A stretch of 64,000 nt of DNA, from assembly GCF_021730445.1 (NCBI RefSeq), contig NZ_JADNRM010000005.1:89403-153402 (forward strand), read 5' to 3'. Positions 1-9,238 of this stretch are shown here, piece after piece. Source of the DNA: Phocaeicola faecalis. GTDB taxonomy: Bacteria; Bacteroidota; Bacteroidia; Bacteroidales; Bacteroidaceae. The first letter of the stretch is position 1. Each line of letters opens with the position of its first letter. The notes beneath the pieces are model-generated. The model searched no databases. It worked only from the letters and a program-made list of their open reading frames with translations, and was not told the DNA's origin. Position numbers and translations under genes: made by a program.

Positions 1-831
1 GGCGGCAGCCCATTGGATTACAACATCGGTATCGGCCTTTCGGACAGCTATTCAAAAATTACCAAATATGACAACCCGACCGGTTATCTGGGAGACTACT
101 ACGAAGGAATGGAACTGGGTGAAATATGGGGTTATGTCACTGACGGCTTCATTCAGGACAAAGCAGAAGCAGAACAACAGGCTGTTCGCCAAAAAGTAAT
201 TGCAACCACTTGGTTGCCGGGTGATATCCGTTACGCTGACTTAGACGGAAACGGTGCTGTTGACTACGGAAAGAATACATTAAGCGACCACGGTGACAAG
301 AAGATTATCGGTAACAATACTCCGCGCTATCGTTTCAACATCAATCTGGGTGCATCATGGAAAGGTTTTGATATCCGCGCTTTGTTTGAAGGTACAATGA
401 AACGCGACTTGTGGCTCGGTACAGGCAGTACCGGTATTTTCTGGGGATACTACGGACAATGGTGGAGTACATTGAATGAAACTCATCTAGACTATTGGAC
501 ACCCGAAAATCCGAATGCCTACTATCCAACTCCGACCAACACAACTCGCAGCCGTCAAACTCAGACTAAATATTTGCAAGATGCTTCTTACATCCGTCTG
601 AAAGATGTAACTATCGGTTATAACCTGCCACAAGCTTGGATTTCCAAATTCGGCATCGCTCAGTTGAGAGTTTTTGCAAGCGGACAAAACTTATGGGAAG
701 CTACAGGTTTGTATAAATACCTAGACCCGGATGCAACAGGTAACAGAAAGAAAGATGGTGAAATGGAAGATCGTATGACCAAATACCCATTCTGCCGTAC
801 TTATTCATTTGGTATCAACGTAACATTCTAA
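1..831 (+). CDS. SusC/RagA-type TonB-dependent outer membrane transporter, C-terminal part
   Basis: Only the last 276 residues are in the window; the reading frame is open from base 1, so the gene starts upstream. SusC-family proteins are TonB-dependent beta-barrels that import glycans with a partner SusD lipoprotein. The fragment shows alternating aromatic barrel strands, a late SusC-type strand (RVFASGQNLWEATGLYKYLDPD, read in pieces) and a C-terminal strand ending in Phe (FGINVTF), as needed for barrel assembly. A SusD gene begins 14 bases after the stop on the same strand, which is the normal order in a polysaccharide utilization locus. The plug domain and any N-terminal regulatory extension are outside the window, so the substrate cannot be judged from this part; the GH29 gene downstream hints at a fucosylated glycan. 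Confidence 0.93.
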   Translation, partial: GGSPLDYNIGIGLSDSYSKITKYDNPTGYLGDYYEGMELGEIWGYVTDGFIQDKAEAEQQAVRQKVIATTWLPGDIRYADLDGNGAVDYGKNTLSDHGDKKIIGNNTPRYRFNINLGASWKGFDIRALFEGTMKRDLWLGTGSTGIFWGYYGQWWSTLNETHLDYWTPENPNAYYPTPTNTTRSRQTQTKYLQDASYIRLKDVTIGYNLPQAWISKFGIAQLRVFASGQNLWEATGLYKYLDPDATGNRKKDGEMEDRMTKYPFCRTYSFGINVTF

Positions 832-845
832 ATTCAGGAACGATT

Positions 846-2606
846 ATGAAAAAAAATATATTATATATAGGTTTAGTAGCTTTAGCATTGCAAAGCTGCG
901 ATTATTTGGATCGCGAACCGCTGGATTCCATCTCTAAAGACAAATTCTTTTCAACAGCCGGTGCTGATGGATTACAGCAATATTGTAACAATCTCTATCC
1001 TAAATTGATTAAAGGGCATGGAGACCCACAATCTTACAACTTCGGTATGATGGAAGAAGATTTCAAATCGGACAACATTTACCCATGGGAATACAATACT
1101 ACCAGCTTCGGTCTGCACGTAGCTCCTACCGGTGCTAAAGATACAGAATGGAACTGGGAATATATCCGTGCTTGTAATGACTTCTTAGCCAATTACGAAC
1201 AGTCACAGGCTTCAGAAGCAGAAAAACATCGTTTTGCAGGAGAAATCTTATTCCTCAAAACCCTTGACTATTTCAACAAAGTGAAAACTTATGGCGATGT
1301 GCCTTGGTATGACAAAGTCGTAAATCCGGGAGACGAAGACTTATATAAAGCACGTGATTCCCGCACTATGGTAGCAGACAATATGCTGAAAGAAATCGAT
1401 CAAGCTATTGAGTGGTTGCCCATGAAATCGAAAGTGGATGTTACTCGCATTTCAAAAGATGCAGCATTGGCTTTGAAAGCACGTTTCTGCTTGTTTGAAG
1501 GTACATGGCGTCGTTATCACAAGATGGAAGGAGATACAAAATTTTTGCAGGAAGCATACAATGCAGCCGGAGAATTAATGAAATCGGAATATGGCTACTC
1601 ATTATTCCAGGGCAGTTCTCCTTCACAGGCTTATCATGAATTATTCATTCAGTCTGATTACGCAAACAATCCTGAAATCATCTTGTCTAAGGCCTATGAC
1701 CCCAGCTTGGGTAAAGGTAATAACCTGAGCCGTCAGATTGGTGTAGGCGAAACCCCTCTGGGTGTCAGCAAAGACTGTATTGATGACTATCTGTGCGCAG
1801 AAACAGGATTGCCTATCACTCTTTGCAATTGCCCCGGACATAGCACACACACCGGATTATTGGCAGAGTTGAACAACCGCGACCCGCGTTTGCTACAGAC
1901 AGTATGCTCGCCCGAAGCCGGTGAACACACCTATTATCTGAACGGACATCCTGCCAATATTGCCAACATTGTAAATACCGGTGCAGGCGGTTCATCTTCT
2001 ACCGGTTATAGCATTGCCAAATTCTATAATGTAGCCGAACATTTGGCTGCTCACCATCAGGGAACATTGGATGCTCCGGTATTCCGTTTCGGTGAAATTC
2101 TGTTAATTCGTGCAGAAGCTGCTGCAGAACTGGGCACCATTTCTCAGACTGATTTGGATGCAACAGTCAATAAGCTGCGTGAACGCGTAGGATTCAACCA
2201 CAAATTGACTATGACTCCGACCGTTGATCCCAAACTGGAAACTGAATATCCGAATGTAAGTGCCAATAACGCAACACTGATTCGTGAAATCCGTCGCGAA
2301 CGCCGTGTAGAATTATTCGGTGAAGGTTACCGCTTTGACGACTTGCGCCGTTGGGCATGCGGTAAACGCTTGGATGCTTCTGTTGCACCCCGCATGGGTA
2401 TGATTCCTGATGCAACTCTTTATTCTGCTGAAAATATTGCCACTATGCAGAATGTATTGGGTACAAACAGCCAAGGTGAACTTGACATTTACAGTAAGCG
2501 CGTAGACACACAGGCAAGATTTGAAGATCCGAAGAACTACCTGTTTGCTATTCCGACGAATGAAATCTCTATCAACCCGAATCTGACACAGAACCCAGGA
2601 TGGTAA
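846..2606 (+). CDS. SusD/RagB family glycan-binding surface lipoprotein
   Basis: A 586-residue SusD-family lipoprotein, of normal family length. The signal peptide ends in a lipobox with Cys18 (ALQSC), followed by DYLDREP, the usual SusD start of the mature chain. The C-terminal third has the conserved RxERRVELFGEGYRFDDLRRW block of the family, which packs the alpha-helical fold. SusD proteins sit on the outer leaflet as a lid on their SusC partner and capture oligosaccharides. It lies 14 bases behind the SusC gene and is surely co-transcribed with it. A terminator follows, so the next gene (GH29) probably has its own promoter. The ligand is not predictable from sequence alone. Confidence 0.95.
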   Translation: MKKNILYIGLVALALQSCDYLDREPLDSISKDKFFSTAGADGLQQYCNNLYPKLIKGHGDPQSYNFGMMEEDFKSDNIYPWEYNTTSFGLHVAPTGAKDTEWNWEYIRACNDFLANYEQSQASEAEKHRFAGEILFLKTLDYFNKVKTYGDVPWYDKVVNPGDEDLYKARDSRTMVADNMLKEIDQAIEWLPMKSKVDVTRISKDAALALKARFCLFEGTWRRYHKMEGDTKFLQEAYNAAGELMKSEYGYSLFQGSSPSQAYHELFIQSDYANNPEIILSKAYDPSLGKGNNLSRQIGVGETPLGVSKDCIDDYLCAETGLPITLCNCPGHSTHTGLLAELNNRDPRLLQTVCSPEAGEHTYYLNGHPANIANIVNTGAGGSSSTGYSIAKFYNVAEHLAAHHQGTLDAPVFRFGEILLIRAEAAAELGTISQTDLDATVNKLRERVGFNHKLTMTPTVDPKLETEYPNVSANNATLIREIRRERRVELFGEGYRFDDLRRWACGKRLDASVAPRMGMIPDATLYSAENIATMQNVLGTNSQGELDIYSKRVDTQARFEDPKNYLFAIPTNEISINPNLTQNPGW

Positions 2607-2630
2607 TTGATACATTATAATCTATTAGGA

Positions 2631-2673
2631 AATGCCCGGGAAGCGAATAATGCTTTCCGGGCATTCTTTTTTT
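2631..2673 (+). terminator. Intrinsic terminator after susD-like gene
   Basis: A 14-bp stem (AATGCCCGGGAAGC against GCTTTCCGGGCATT, one G-T pair) with a 7-base loop is followed by a run of T. It lies 24 bases after the susD-like stop and should end the SusCD transcript. Confidence 0.85.
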
Positions 2674-2800
2674 GTTTTCCACCCAATTATTAAATTTCTA
2701 TCCTCTTTTCTTGCTCGCCAAATAAGAAAACCTTACCTTTATCAACCCTTAAACGGAAATTAAACGCAAACAAAACAATAAACACTAACTCATAACAGTT

Positions 2801-4192
2801 ATGTATAACCTCAAAAAACTAATAGTATGCATGGCTGGAGCAGCGTTCGCCCTGAACCTCCACGCCCAACAAGTACAAGGCTTTGTCCACAAGCAGTCAG
2901 AAGCAACCGATTATGTATGGCCTACCGACCAACAAGTGTTGGCCAAACTGGACAAATGGCAAGACCAGAAGTTCGGAGTCCTGTTCCATTGGGGTCTTTA
3001 CTCCGTTCCGGGCATTGTAGAATCATGGTCGATATGCTCGGAAGACGTCGACTGGATTTCACGCAAGAAGCCTTTACCCTACAATGAATACAAAGAATGG
3101 TACTGGGGCTTGAAAGATTCGCTCAATCCGGTCAACTTCAATCCCGAACAATGGGCGGATGTAATGCAGGATGCAGGTATCAAGTATATGATATTCACCA
3201 CCAAGCATCACGACGGCTTTTGTACTTTCGACTCCAAATACACAGATTTCTCTATTGCACACGGAGCCTTCAAGGATAATCCGCGCAAGAACGTGGCTTA
3301 CCATGTATTCGATGCTTTCCGTAAGAAGGGCTTCATGATGGGATGCTATTTTTCTAAACCCGACTGGCATTGCGAATGGTTTTGGAATCCTTATTTCGCT
3401 ACCCCCAACCGTAACATCAATTACAAGAAAGACCGCCATCCTGACTGGTGGAAGAATTATCAGACCTTTACCCGCAATCAGCTGAACGAACTGATGTCTG
3501 ACTACGGAAGTTTCGATATCCTTTGGCTGGACGGCGGCTGGGTGAAAGGCGACGACATCGGCCTGGACGATATTCTGGCACAGGCACGCCGGAAGCATCC
3601 GGGATTGATTTCGGTAGACCGCAGCATCAGGGGAAAGAACGAAAACTACCAGACGCCCGAACGCGGTATCCCCGAAACACAGCTCGACTATCCGTGGGAA
3701 AGTTGCATCACACTGAGCAATGATTGGGGATGGGTGCCAAATGCTCCGTTCAAATCGCCGCAGAAGGTAATCAACATATTGAGTGAAATCACTGCCAAAG
3801 GCGGCTGCCTGCTATTGGGTGTAGGGCCTACCCCTGACGGTATCATCGAAGAGGAAGTGACCAAGCGTCTGCATGAGGTGGGAGAATGGCTGCGGGCAAA
3901 TGGCAAGGCTATCTACAACACCCGAATCACTCCCATTTATCAGGACGGACACACATGGTTCACTGCCGACAAAGACGGACAGACACTCTATGCCATCTAT
4001 GCATTGCCCGAGGGAGAAACACTGCCGGAAACGATAGAATGGACAGGAAATCTTCCAAAAGGCAAGATGAAAATGCTAAAAGGAAACAGGAGCGTGAAAT
4101 ATACTTGCAAGGACGGCAAAGTGAAGGTGTCACTCCCCAAAGGTATCAAGAATGAACCTATTGCATTGCAATTTAAAGTAAAGACTAAATAA
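2801..4192 (+). CDS. GH29 alpha-L-fucosidase, exported
   Basis: A 463-residue glycoside hydrolase family 29 protein that should remove terminal alpha-L-fucose by a retaining mechanism. A signal peptide ends near HAQQ (about residue 23), with no lipobox, so it is probably periplasmic. GH29 marks are the active-site FHWGLYSVPG segment, TTKHHDGFC, and ILWLDGGW, where Asp244 matches the family nucleophile. After the catalytic barrel (to about residue 370) a small C-terminal beta-domain follows. It lies 194 bases behind the SusCD pair, past a terminator, so it is probably a separate unit of the same locus. A weak -7-like TACCTTTA is present at 2734-2741. The linkage preferred cannot be read from sequence. 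Confidence 0.93.
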   Translation: MYNLKKLIVCMAGAAFALNLHAQQVQGFVHKQSEATDYVWPTDQQVLAKLDKWQDQKFGVLFHWGLYSVPGIVESWSICSEDVDWISRKKPLPYNEYKEWYWGLKDSLNPVNFNPEQWADVMQDAGIKYMIFTTKHHDGFCTFDSKYTDFSIAHGAFKDNPRKNVAYHVFDAFRKKGFMMGCYFSKPDWHCEWFWNPYFATPNRNINYKKDRHPDWWKNYQTFTRNQLNELMSDYGSFDILWLDGGWVKGDDIGLDDILAQARRKHPGLISVDRSIRGKNENYQTPERGIPETQLDYPWESCITLSNDWGWVPNAPFKSPQKVINILSEITAKGGCLLLGVGPTPDGIIEEEVTKRLHEVGEWLRANGKAIYNTRITPIYQDGHTWFTADKDGQTLYAIYALPEGETLPETIEWTGNLPKGKMKMLKGNRSVKYTCKDGKVKVSLPKGIKNEPIALQFKVKTK

Positions 4193-4230
4193 GAACTATA
4201 GAGGGTGTTTCAATTTATCAGCAATGAGAA

Positions 4231-4276
4231 AAGCCATATCATCACTCGAGAATCGAGTTGGATATGGCTCTCTTTT
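4231..4276. terminator. Bidirectional terminator between convergent genes
   Basis: Outer arms AGCCATATC (4232-4240) and GATATGGCT (4261-4269) enclose an inner ACTCGA/TCGAGT stem. T-rich sequence follows on the + strand. It separates the GH29 gene from the convergent small secreted protein gene and can serve both. Confidence 0.7.
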
Positions 4277-4356
4277 ATATTTGTCAGTTATAAAAAGCAG
4301 CTTTTAGAGTGGACATCTTAGTTTTGGCATACCTTCTAAAGCAAAAAAACTTTTGG

Positions 4357-4824
4357 TTATTCTTCCATCACAAAGCTTTTCAGGATAGCCTCAGCCTCCG
4401 CTTTATGCCCGGCCGAATAAATGATAGAAATATAAAATGCACTTCCCGCCGCCTTGGTCATCAGGCAGGCATAGCAACAATGGTCATTCTCACATTTGCC
4501 ATCCATTGAAACGCCATAGAATTGCTCCAAGTCAAAGGCTTTGACAGCAGTCTGATTCTCCACGCCATCATCATTGGCATAATCCCGAAGCACCCCTTTC
4601 AGGTCGTCCTTCGTGATGCCGTCAGAGTCCAAAGCCTGGACAGTGATATAAAACTTACTATCATTCAACAGGAAAGTTTCCTCCGTATCCTCCTCCACGG
4701 CAATATCCTTCGGCACCTTGAAAGTCAGTCCGTAGGCAGTCCATGTTATGGGAGACAATGCCTGTGCGCCTGCCGACAGGCAGGCAGTCAGACACAAAAA
4801 TGCAAAAAACAAAATTCTTTTCAT
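4357..4824 (-). CDS. Small exported protein of unknown function
   Basis: A 155-residue protein with a clear signal peptide (MKRILFFAFLCLTACLSAGAQA, cut near residue 21). The mature part of about 134 residues looks like a single alpha/beta domain: a YGLTFKVPKD strand, an FYITVQALDSDG strand and a C-terminal helix ending AILKSFVMEE. That pattern recalls small PsbP/Mog1-like periplasmic proteins, but I cannot assign a family. Four Cys lie close together (CENDHCCYAC) and could form disulfides or bind a metal. It starts 45 bases after the acyl-CoA synthetase stop on the same strand, so it may be the third gene of that operon. Confidence 0.7.
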   Translation of the reverse strand: MKRILFFAFLCLTACLSAGAQALSPITWTAYGLTFKVPKDIAVEEDTEETFLLNDSKFYITVQALDSDGITKDDLKGVLRDYANDDGVENQTAVKAFDLEQFYGVSMDGKCENDHCCYACLMTKAAGSAFYISIIYSAGHKAEAEAILKSFVMEE

Positions 4825-4869
4825 CTTTTACTTCGTTACGAATAAAACTCCGCCCGACGCACAAGTCGG

Positions 4870-6522
4870 TTATTTATCTTTATCACGTATCTCCACGCGA
4901 CGAATCTTACCACTGATAGTCTTCGGAAGCTCTTCTACAAACTCTATCACACGCGGATACTTATAAGGGGCAGTCACACGCTTCACATGGTCTTGCAATT
5001 CCTTAATCAGTTCGGGGCTTTCCTGTCCTTTGTAGTTCTTGGAAAGAACGATGGTCGCCTTTACCACTTGTCCGCGCACCTCGTCGGGAACACCCGTAAT
5101 GGCACATTCCACCACTGCAGGGTGAGTCATCAGTGCACTTTCCACTTCAAACGGGCCTATACGGTAACCGGAACTCTTGATAACATCATCCGCACGTCCC
5201 ACAAACCAGAAATATCCGTCTTCGTCACGCCAAGCCACATCACCGGTATAATAAATGCCGTCGTGCCAAGCATCTTCTGTCAGCTCGGCCGCCCGATAAT
5301 ACTCTTTGAACAACCCCAGCGGCTTGCCTTTTGACGTATGGATGACAATCTGTCCCTGTTCACCGTCTTCTGCCGAACGACCGTCAGGAGTCAGCAAGTC
5401 AATGTCATACTGCGGGTTGGGCACGCCCATGCTGCCCGGTTTTGGGTCCATCCAAGGGAAGGTGCCCAATGTCAACGTCGTTTCCGTCTGTCCGAAGCCT
5501 TCCATCAGCCGGATACCGGTTATCTTCTTAAACGTCTCATATACAGAATAGTTCAACGCTTCTCCGGCAGTGGTGCAATATTCCAAAGAAGACAGGTCAT
5601 ACTTACTGATATCTTCCTTTATCAAGAAACGATAGATGGTGGGAGGAGCACACAGTGAAGTGATATGATAGTCCTGAATCTTTCCGAGGATATCGGCAGG
5701 AGTAAACTTCTCATGGTCGTAAACAAAGATATTTGCACCCACAATCATCTGTCCGTAGAGTTTTCCCCACACGGCCTTTCCCCAGCCGGTATCAGCAATC
5801 GTCAGATGCAGGCTGTCGCGGTGCAGGTTATGCCAGAAACCGGCAGTTACGATATGTCCCAACGGATAAGTAAAGTCATGCGCCACCATCTTCGGCTCGC
5901 CGGTAGTTCCCGATGTAAAATACATCAGTGAAGTATCCTCATTGGCATTCGGATGTTCGGGTCTTACGAACGGAGCCGCGTTTTCTATCCCCTGATGAAA
6001 ATCTTCGAAACCTTCGGGAATTTCGGGACCGACGCTGACCAGCTTCTTTACAGAAGGAGAATCAGGCATCGCTTCTATGATATGTTTGGTGATTACATCC
6101 TCGCCTGCCGCAACAATCATCTTAATATCGGCAGCGTTACAACGATACACAATATCTTTCTTGGTCAACAAGTGAGTGGCAGGAATCACCACCGCACCCA
6201 ATTTGTGCAGGGCGATAATGGAATACCAGAACTCATAACGGCGTTTCAGTATCAACATCACCATATCACCGCGACCGATGCCCAGACTTTGGAAATAAGA
6301 TGCCGTCATATCGGTATATTTTTTCAGGTCGGCATAGGTGTATTGTCGGGATTCACCTTTATCGTTGGTCCACAACAAGGCTTTCTTGTCGGGTTCCTCA
6401 GCAGCCCAAGCATCAACAATATCATAACCGAAATTAAAATTTTCGGGAACCTTGATTTTCAGGTTCTTTATAAAATCCTCTTGTGAGGTAAAAGCGGTTT
6501 GTTCTAAGAATCTTTCTACCAT
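4870..6522 (-). CDS. AMP-dependent acyl-CoA synthetase
   Basis: A 550-residue member of the ANL adenylating superfamily, cytoplasmic, expected to activate a carboxylic acid with ATP and load it on CoA. The nucleotide loop YFTSGTTGEPK is at residues 201-211, the GFGQTETT motif in the middle, YYTGDVAWRDEDGYFWFVGRADD in the hinge region, and the catalytic Lys539 in ISGKIRR near the C-terminus. The length and the TSGTTGEPKMVAH segment resemble medium-chain or acetyl/propionyl-type synthetases. It is 11 bases behind the cupin regulator gene, an arrangement common in Bacteroides, and is presumably controlled by that protein. The acyl substrate is not determinable here. Confidence 0.9.
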   Translation of the reverse strand: MVERFLEQTAFTSQEDFIKNLKIKVPENFNFGYDIVDAWAAEEPDKKALLWTNDKGESRQYTYADLKKYTDMTASYFQSLGIGRGDMVMLILKRRYEFWYSIIALHKLGAVVIPATHLLTKKDIVYRCNAADIKMIVAAGEDVITKHIIEAMPDSPSVKKLVSVGPEIPEGFEDFHQGIENAAPFVRPEHPNANEDTSLMYFTSGTTGEPKMVAHDFTYPLGHIVTAGFWHNLHRDSLHLTIADTGWGKAVWGKLYGQMIVGANIFVYDHEKFTPADILGKIQDYHITSLCAPPTIYRFLIKEDISKYDLSSLEYCTTAGEALNYSVYETFKKITGIRLMEGFGQTETTLTLGTFPWMDPKPGSMGVPNPQYDIDLLTPDGRSAEDGEQGQIVIHTSKGKPLGLFKEYYRAAELTEDAWHDGIYYTGDVAWRDEDGYFWFVGRADDVIKSSGYRIGPFEVESALMTHPAVVECAITGVPDEVRGQVVKATIVLSKNYKGQESPELIKELQDHVKRVTAPYKYPRVIEFVEELPKTISGKIRRVEIRDKDK

Positions 6523-6533
6523 ACTCTTACAAT

Positions 6534-7088
6534 TTACATAATTACTGCCAGGAACTTCACAGTCTTGCCATCCAGTGCCATCATGCCGTGAGGCTGAGCA
6601 GAATCAAAGTAAAGGCTGTCACCCGGGTTCAAAATAAGTTCTTTTCCGTTAATGTTAAGCAACATACGTCCTTCTATCACCAGGTTGAACTCTTGTCCTT
6701 CGTGTGAATTGAAATAAATAGGCGTATCTTCGGGCTTCGGTTCTACGGTAACGATGAACGGATCTACTTTGCGTCCGCGGAATCCCGATGCCAATGATTC
6801 ATATTTATATGCTTTGGTACGCTCCACTGACACCCCTGTGCCCCAACGGGTCAAGAAGTAAGCACTCATTTTAGGTTCTTCACCAAACATCAGCACATCC
6901 AGTGCGATGTCATATTTGCGGGCAATCTTCTGCAAAGCACTGACTGATATATCTTTCTCACCGCTTTCCATACCCAAGTATTCTTCCACCGTGAGCTGGC
7001 AACTTTCGGCCACCTCTTGGGGAGTCAGTTCCAAAACGTCTCTCAATCCCTGAAGACGTTCGGCTATTTGCTTTATTTGGTCACTCAT
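6534..7088 (-). CDS. XRE-type HTH regulator with C-terminal cupin domain
   Basis: A 184-residue transcription factor with an N-terminal helix-turn-helix of the Xre/Cro class (about residues 8-65, LTPQEVAESCQLTVEEYLGME) and a C-terminal cupin barrel (about residues 115-182) with a conserved GDSLYFDSAQPHG segment. In this family the cupin usually senses a small ligand and the HTH represses or activates a neighbouring operon. It is the first gene of the leftward operon and lies just before the acyl-CoA synthetase gene. A -7 box lies 20 bases upstream of its ATG. The ligand is unknown; an acyl-CoA or fatty acid is a guess from context. Confidence 0.9.
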   Translation of the reverse strand: MSDQIKQIAERLQGLRDVLELTPQEVAESCQLTVEEYLGMESGEKDISVSALQKIARKYDIALDVLMFGEEPKMSAYFLTRWGTGVSVERTKAYKYESLASGFRGRKVDPFIVTVEPKPEDTPIYFNSHEGQEFNLVIEGRMLLNINGKELILNPGDSLYFDSAQPHGMMALDGKTVKFLAVIM

Positions 7089-7107
7089 AATCTTTAGATT
7101 TAGGGTT

Positions 7108-7115
7108 CAAAGATA
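7108..7115 (-). promoter_or_regulatory. Bacteroides -7 promoter box for the cupin regulator operon
   Basis: TATCTTTG on the minus strand matches TAnnTTTG and lies 20 bases upstream of the regulator start codon. Confidence 0.6.
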
Positions 7116-7922
7116 ATGAAGATTTAATTAATCCTAGCAAAATTTCAAGAAGTTTCTAAGAAAACTATCTATTAGACAGTAAAACTGCACAATATCATTC
7201 TACATGAGCAAGAATAGGCATTTAAGAAGGTAGCTGCCTTTCGGATAGTTTCAAATGAAAGTATTCGCATCGGATAGCAGGAAATAATGACATGTAACCT
7301 ACAAAAAATACATTATTGGGCAAAAATGAGAGCAATGCTCTCACCTTTCCAAGCGTCTCTCACCCGCATCTCTCATACCTGAAAGGCTTTATACATCGGA
7401 CTTTCAACAACACGAGTGAGAGAATGAGAGATAAAATACATTCTAACTGTTTTGCGCAGAGGATTACTGAAGAAGAAATAGTAAGAGTCAATGGCGAAGA
7501 CTATATTAAACAGACAGATATGTTACATGCCGCAAGGAGAGTGTCCAGTCAAACTTAACCCAATAGTAGCCATCCGCCCAATGATTATTAGGTTATCTCC
7601 CTTATTTTCATTTTCTTTGTATCCGAACGAAAGGAAAAATAATAATAAATTATACCAATGAACAGTACTCACCCGACGACAAAACTGTCGGCGCTAAATA
7701 TGCCGAGAAATCTTTTCACCGGACAGAGATTATCTGTCTGGATATAGAAACGATAAGCGGAAAGGGAAAAACGGTACGTTCTTGATAAAAAAGAAATCCT
7801 CTCCTATGCTACATTTCCATTGAAGCAGATGGAGGGGTGCCAAAAGTCCGACAGTCCCCCTCCACTAGTCTCGGATGACATAATGATAGGCTGTTTCAGT
7901 TCAGTGAGGGCTCTTCATCAGA
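7116..7922. other. Long intergenic region without a supported gene
   Basis: About 800 bases between the cupin regulator and the outer membrane barrel gene. An 80-codon frame at 7316-7558 begins only with TTG, and a frame near 7625-7790 lacks a start codon. Both look like short leftovers or chance frames. The stretch 7321-7440 is rich in GAGAG/CTCTC motifs on both strands (for example TCTCTCAC at 7362 and GTGAGAGA near 7414) that could fold weakly. I recognise no RNA gene or mobile element. Confidence 0.5.
7830..7864 (-). terminator. Possible terminator hairpin after the barrel gene
   Basis: Arms TGGAGGGG (7830-7837) and CCCCTCCA (7857-7864) form an 8-bp GC-rich stem with a 19-base loop. It is 58 bases past the barrel gene stop. 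No T-run follows on the minus strand, so termination is uncertain. Confidence 0.35.
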
Positions 7923-9221
7923 TTACCATTTGGCAAAGAAGAGTTTCGGATTGATATTCAAAGAAACCCATCCCCAGTCCTGCCAACTGCTATGATTACC
8001 GCCTTTCACTGCATCCATGGTCTTGGTTCCCAACATGAATGAATAACCGGCTGACAGTTTCACGTCTTTCATAATGCTCCAATCCACCTGAGTATCTATT
8101 TCGGAGCCTAATCCTTTGCTCAGCTTCTCCCCGCCGAGCAACGGCTTCTGTGCCGCACTGAAATAATGATAATTCACCTGCAATGCAACTTTCGGCGATG
8201 CCTTGAACGCTAGTCCGATGCGATTGTCCCACAAGCCGGGAGCCGATACACCCTGCACCCATGAAGAAGCATAGAAATAATCCATGGCTCCATAGAACTT
8301 ATGATGGGTGCCGTAAAGCGGGTCGAAGGCCTTGTTCTTGTCACCTTCTTCCTTGTTGCCACTCAGGTAATCACTACCGACGGTAACCGACCACGCTTTG
8401 TCTATCTTATAAGAAGCGACCACACTCCACATATAGGCGGAGACATTCTTTGAATTCATATTCTTATCGGGCTTGCTCTTTCCCGACTGATAATAGAAAG
8501 CGCCGTTCAAATTCCAATTGCCCGGATGAAAAGTCAGATAGGTGCCCATGGTCTGCATATAGCGGCTCTTCGCCTTTTGCTCGTCACCGGCTTCCCAACC
8601 CAGATTCATAAACAGCAGGGAGGCTTCAAACGGAGTGGCCTTTGCTTTATAGTGATACCATGCTGTCTGCATGCTCTTATAAGGCTGCCCGATAGCATTG
8701 TAGTAAGTTCCTGCATATTTCTCATCATTCTGATTGAAGGCCAGAATCAAATGAAGTTGGTTGTGCTCATCCCGATAGCCTAGTTTCAGGGCATCGTGAT
8801 AACGTCCTGCTACATTCCAATCCAATCCGCCCAAAATGCGTTCGTCATCATAAGAAAGCGTCTGACGTCCCAAGCGAGCAAAGAAGCCGTTCTTTGAAGT
8901 TAACTCAGCCCAAGCCTCATTCATGATGAAACGGCCGTTCTTGTCAATCTGAGGATCTTGTCCCCACACTCCCACGTGCTGGGCAGATATTTTCATGCTC
9001 AAACCCGTGCGTCTGTATTCCATAGAAAGGCGGGCGCGATTGTTGATGAAGGAGGCAGAAGGCTCCCCTTCCTCACGAGGAAGTAATGCACCGTTACGGT
9101 ATTCAGCACGCGGACGAATCTGTGCGGACATACTAAACTCATTTTCCTTATTGTCATCCTGCGCATACGTCAGGCCGGGAAGCAAGAGTAAACTTGCCGC
9201 CAATAGTCTAAAATGTTTCAT
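7923..9221 (-). CDS. Outer membrane beta-barrel (alginate-export/porin-like)
   Basis: A 432-residue protein with a signal peptide cut after TYAQ (about residue 21). The rest is a series of amphipathic strands with a polar start (SMSAQIRPRAEYRNGALL), an FINNRARLSMEYRRTGLSMKI segment and an ARLGRQTLSYDDERILGGLDWN segment typical of the alginate-export-like porins. The last strand ends LNINPKLFFAKW. It is 17 bases behind the ccsA-like gene at the end of the nrf operon, so it probably makes a channel for nitrite, ammonium or another small ion needed by periplasmic nitrite reduction. That role is inference from position; the family is usually assigned only as an outer membrane porin. Confidence 0.8.
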   Translation of the reverse strand: MKHFRLLAASLLLLPGLTYAQDDNKENEFSMSAQIRPRAEYRNGALLPREEGEPSASFINNRARLSMEYRRTGLSMKISAQHVGVWGQDPQIDKNGRFIMNEAWAELTSKNGFFARLGRQTLSYDDERILGGLDWNVAGRYHDALKLGYRDEHNQLHLILAFNQNDEKYAGTYYNAIGQPYKSMQTAWYHYKAKATPFEASLLFMNLGWEAGDEQKAKSRYMQTMGTYLTFHPGNWNLNGAFYYQSGKSKPDKNMNSKNVSAYMWSVVASYKIDKAWSVTVGSDYLSGNKEEGDKNKAFDPLYGTHHKFYGAMDYFYASSWVQGVSAPGLWDNRIGLAFKASPKVALQVNYHYFSAAQKPLLGGEKLSKGLGSEIDTQVDWSIMKDVKLSAGYSFMLGTKTMDAVKGGNHSSWQDWGWVSLNINPKLFFAKW

Positions 9222-9238
9222 CGCTTTATTCTTTTAAA

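Noticed and set aside
7316..7558. 80-codon frame in the intergenic region
   Set aside because: Begins only with TTG, has no promoter or known domain; possible relic but not supportable as a gene.
7625..7790. Open frame with protein-like composition (includes YSPDDKTVGAKYAEK)
   Set aside because: No start codon before the conserved-looking part; at best a gene fragment.
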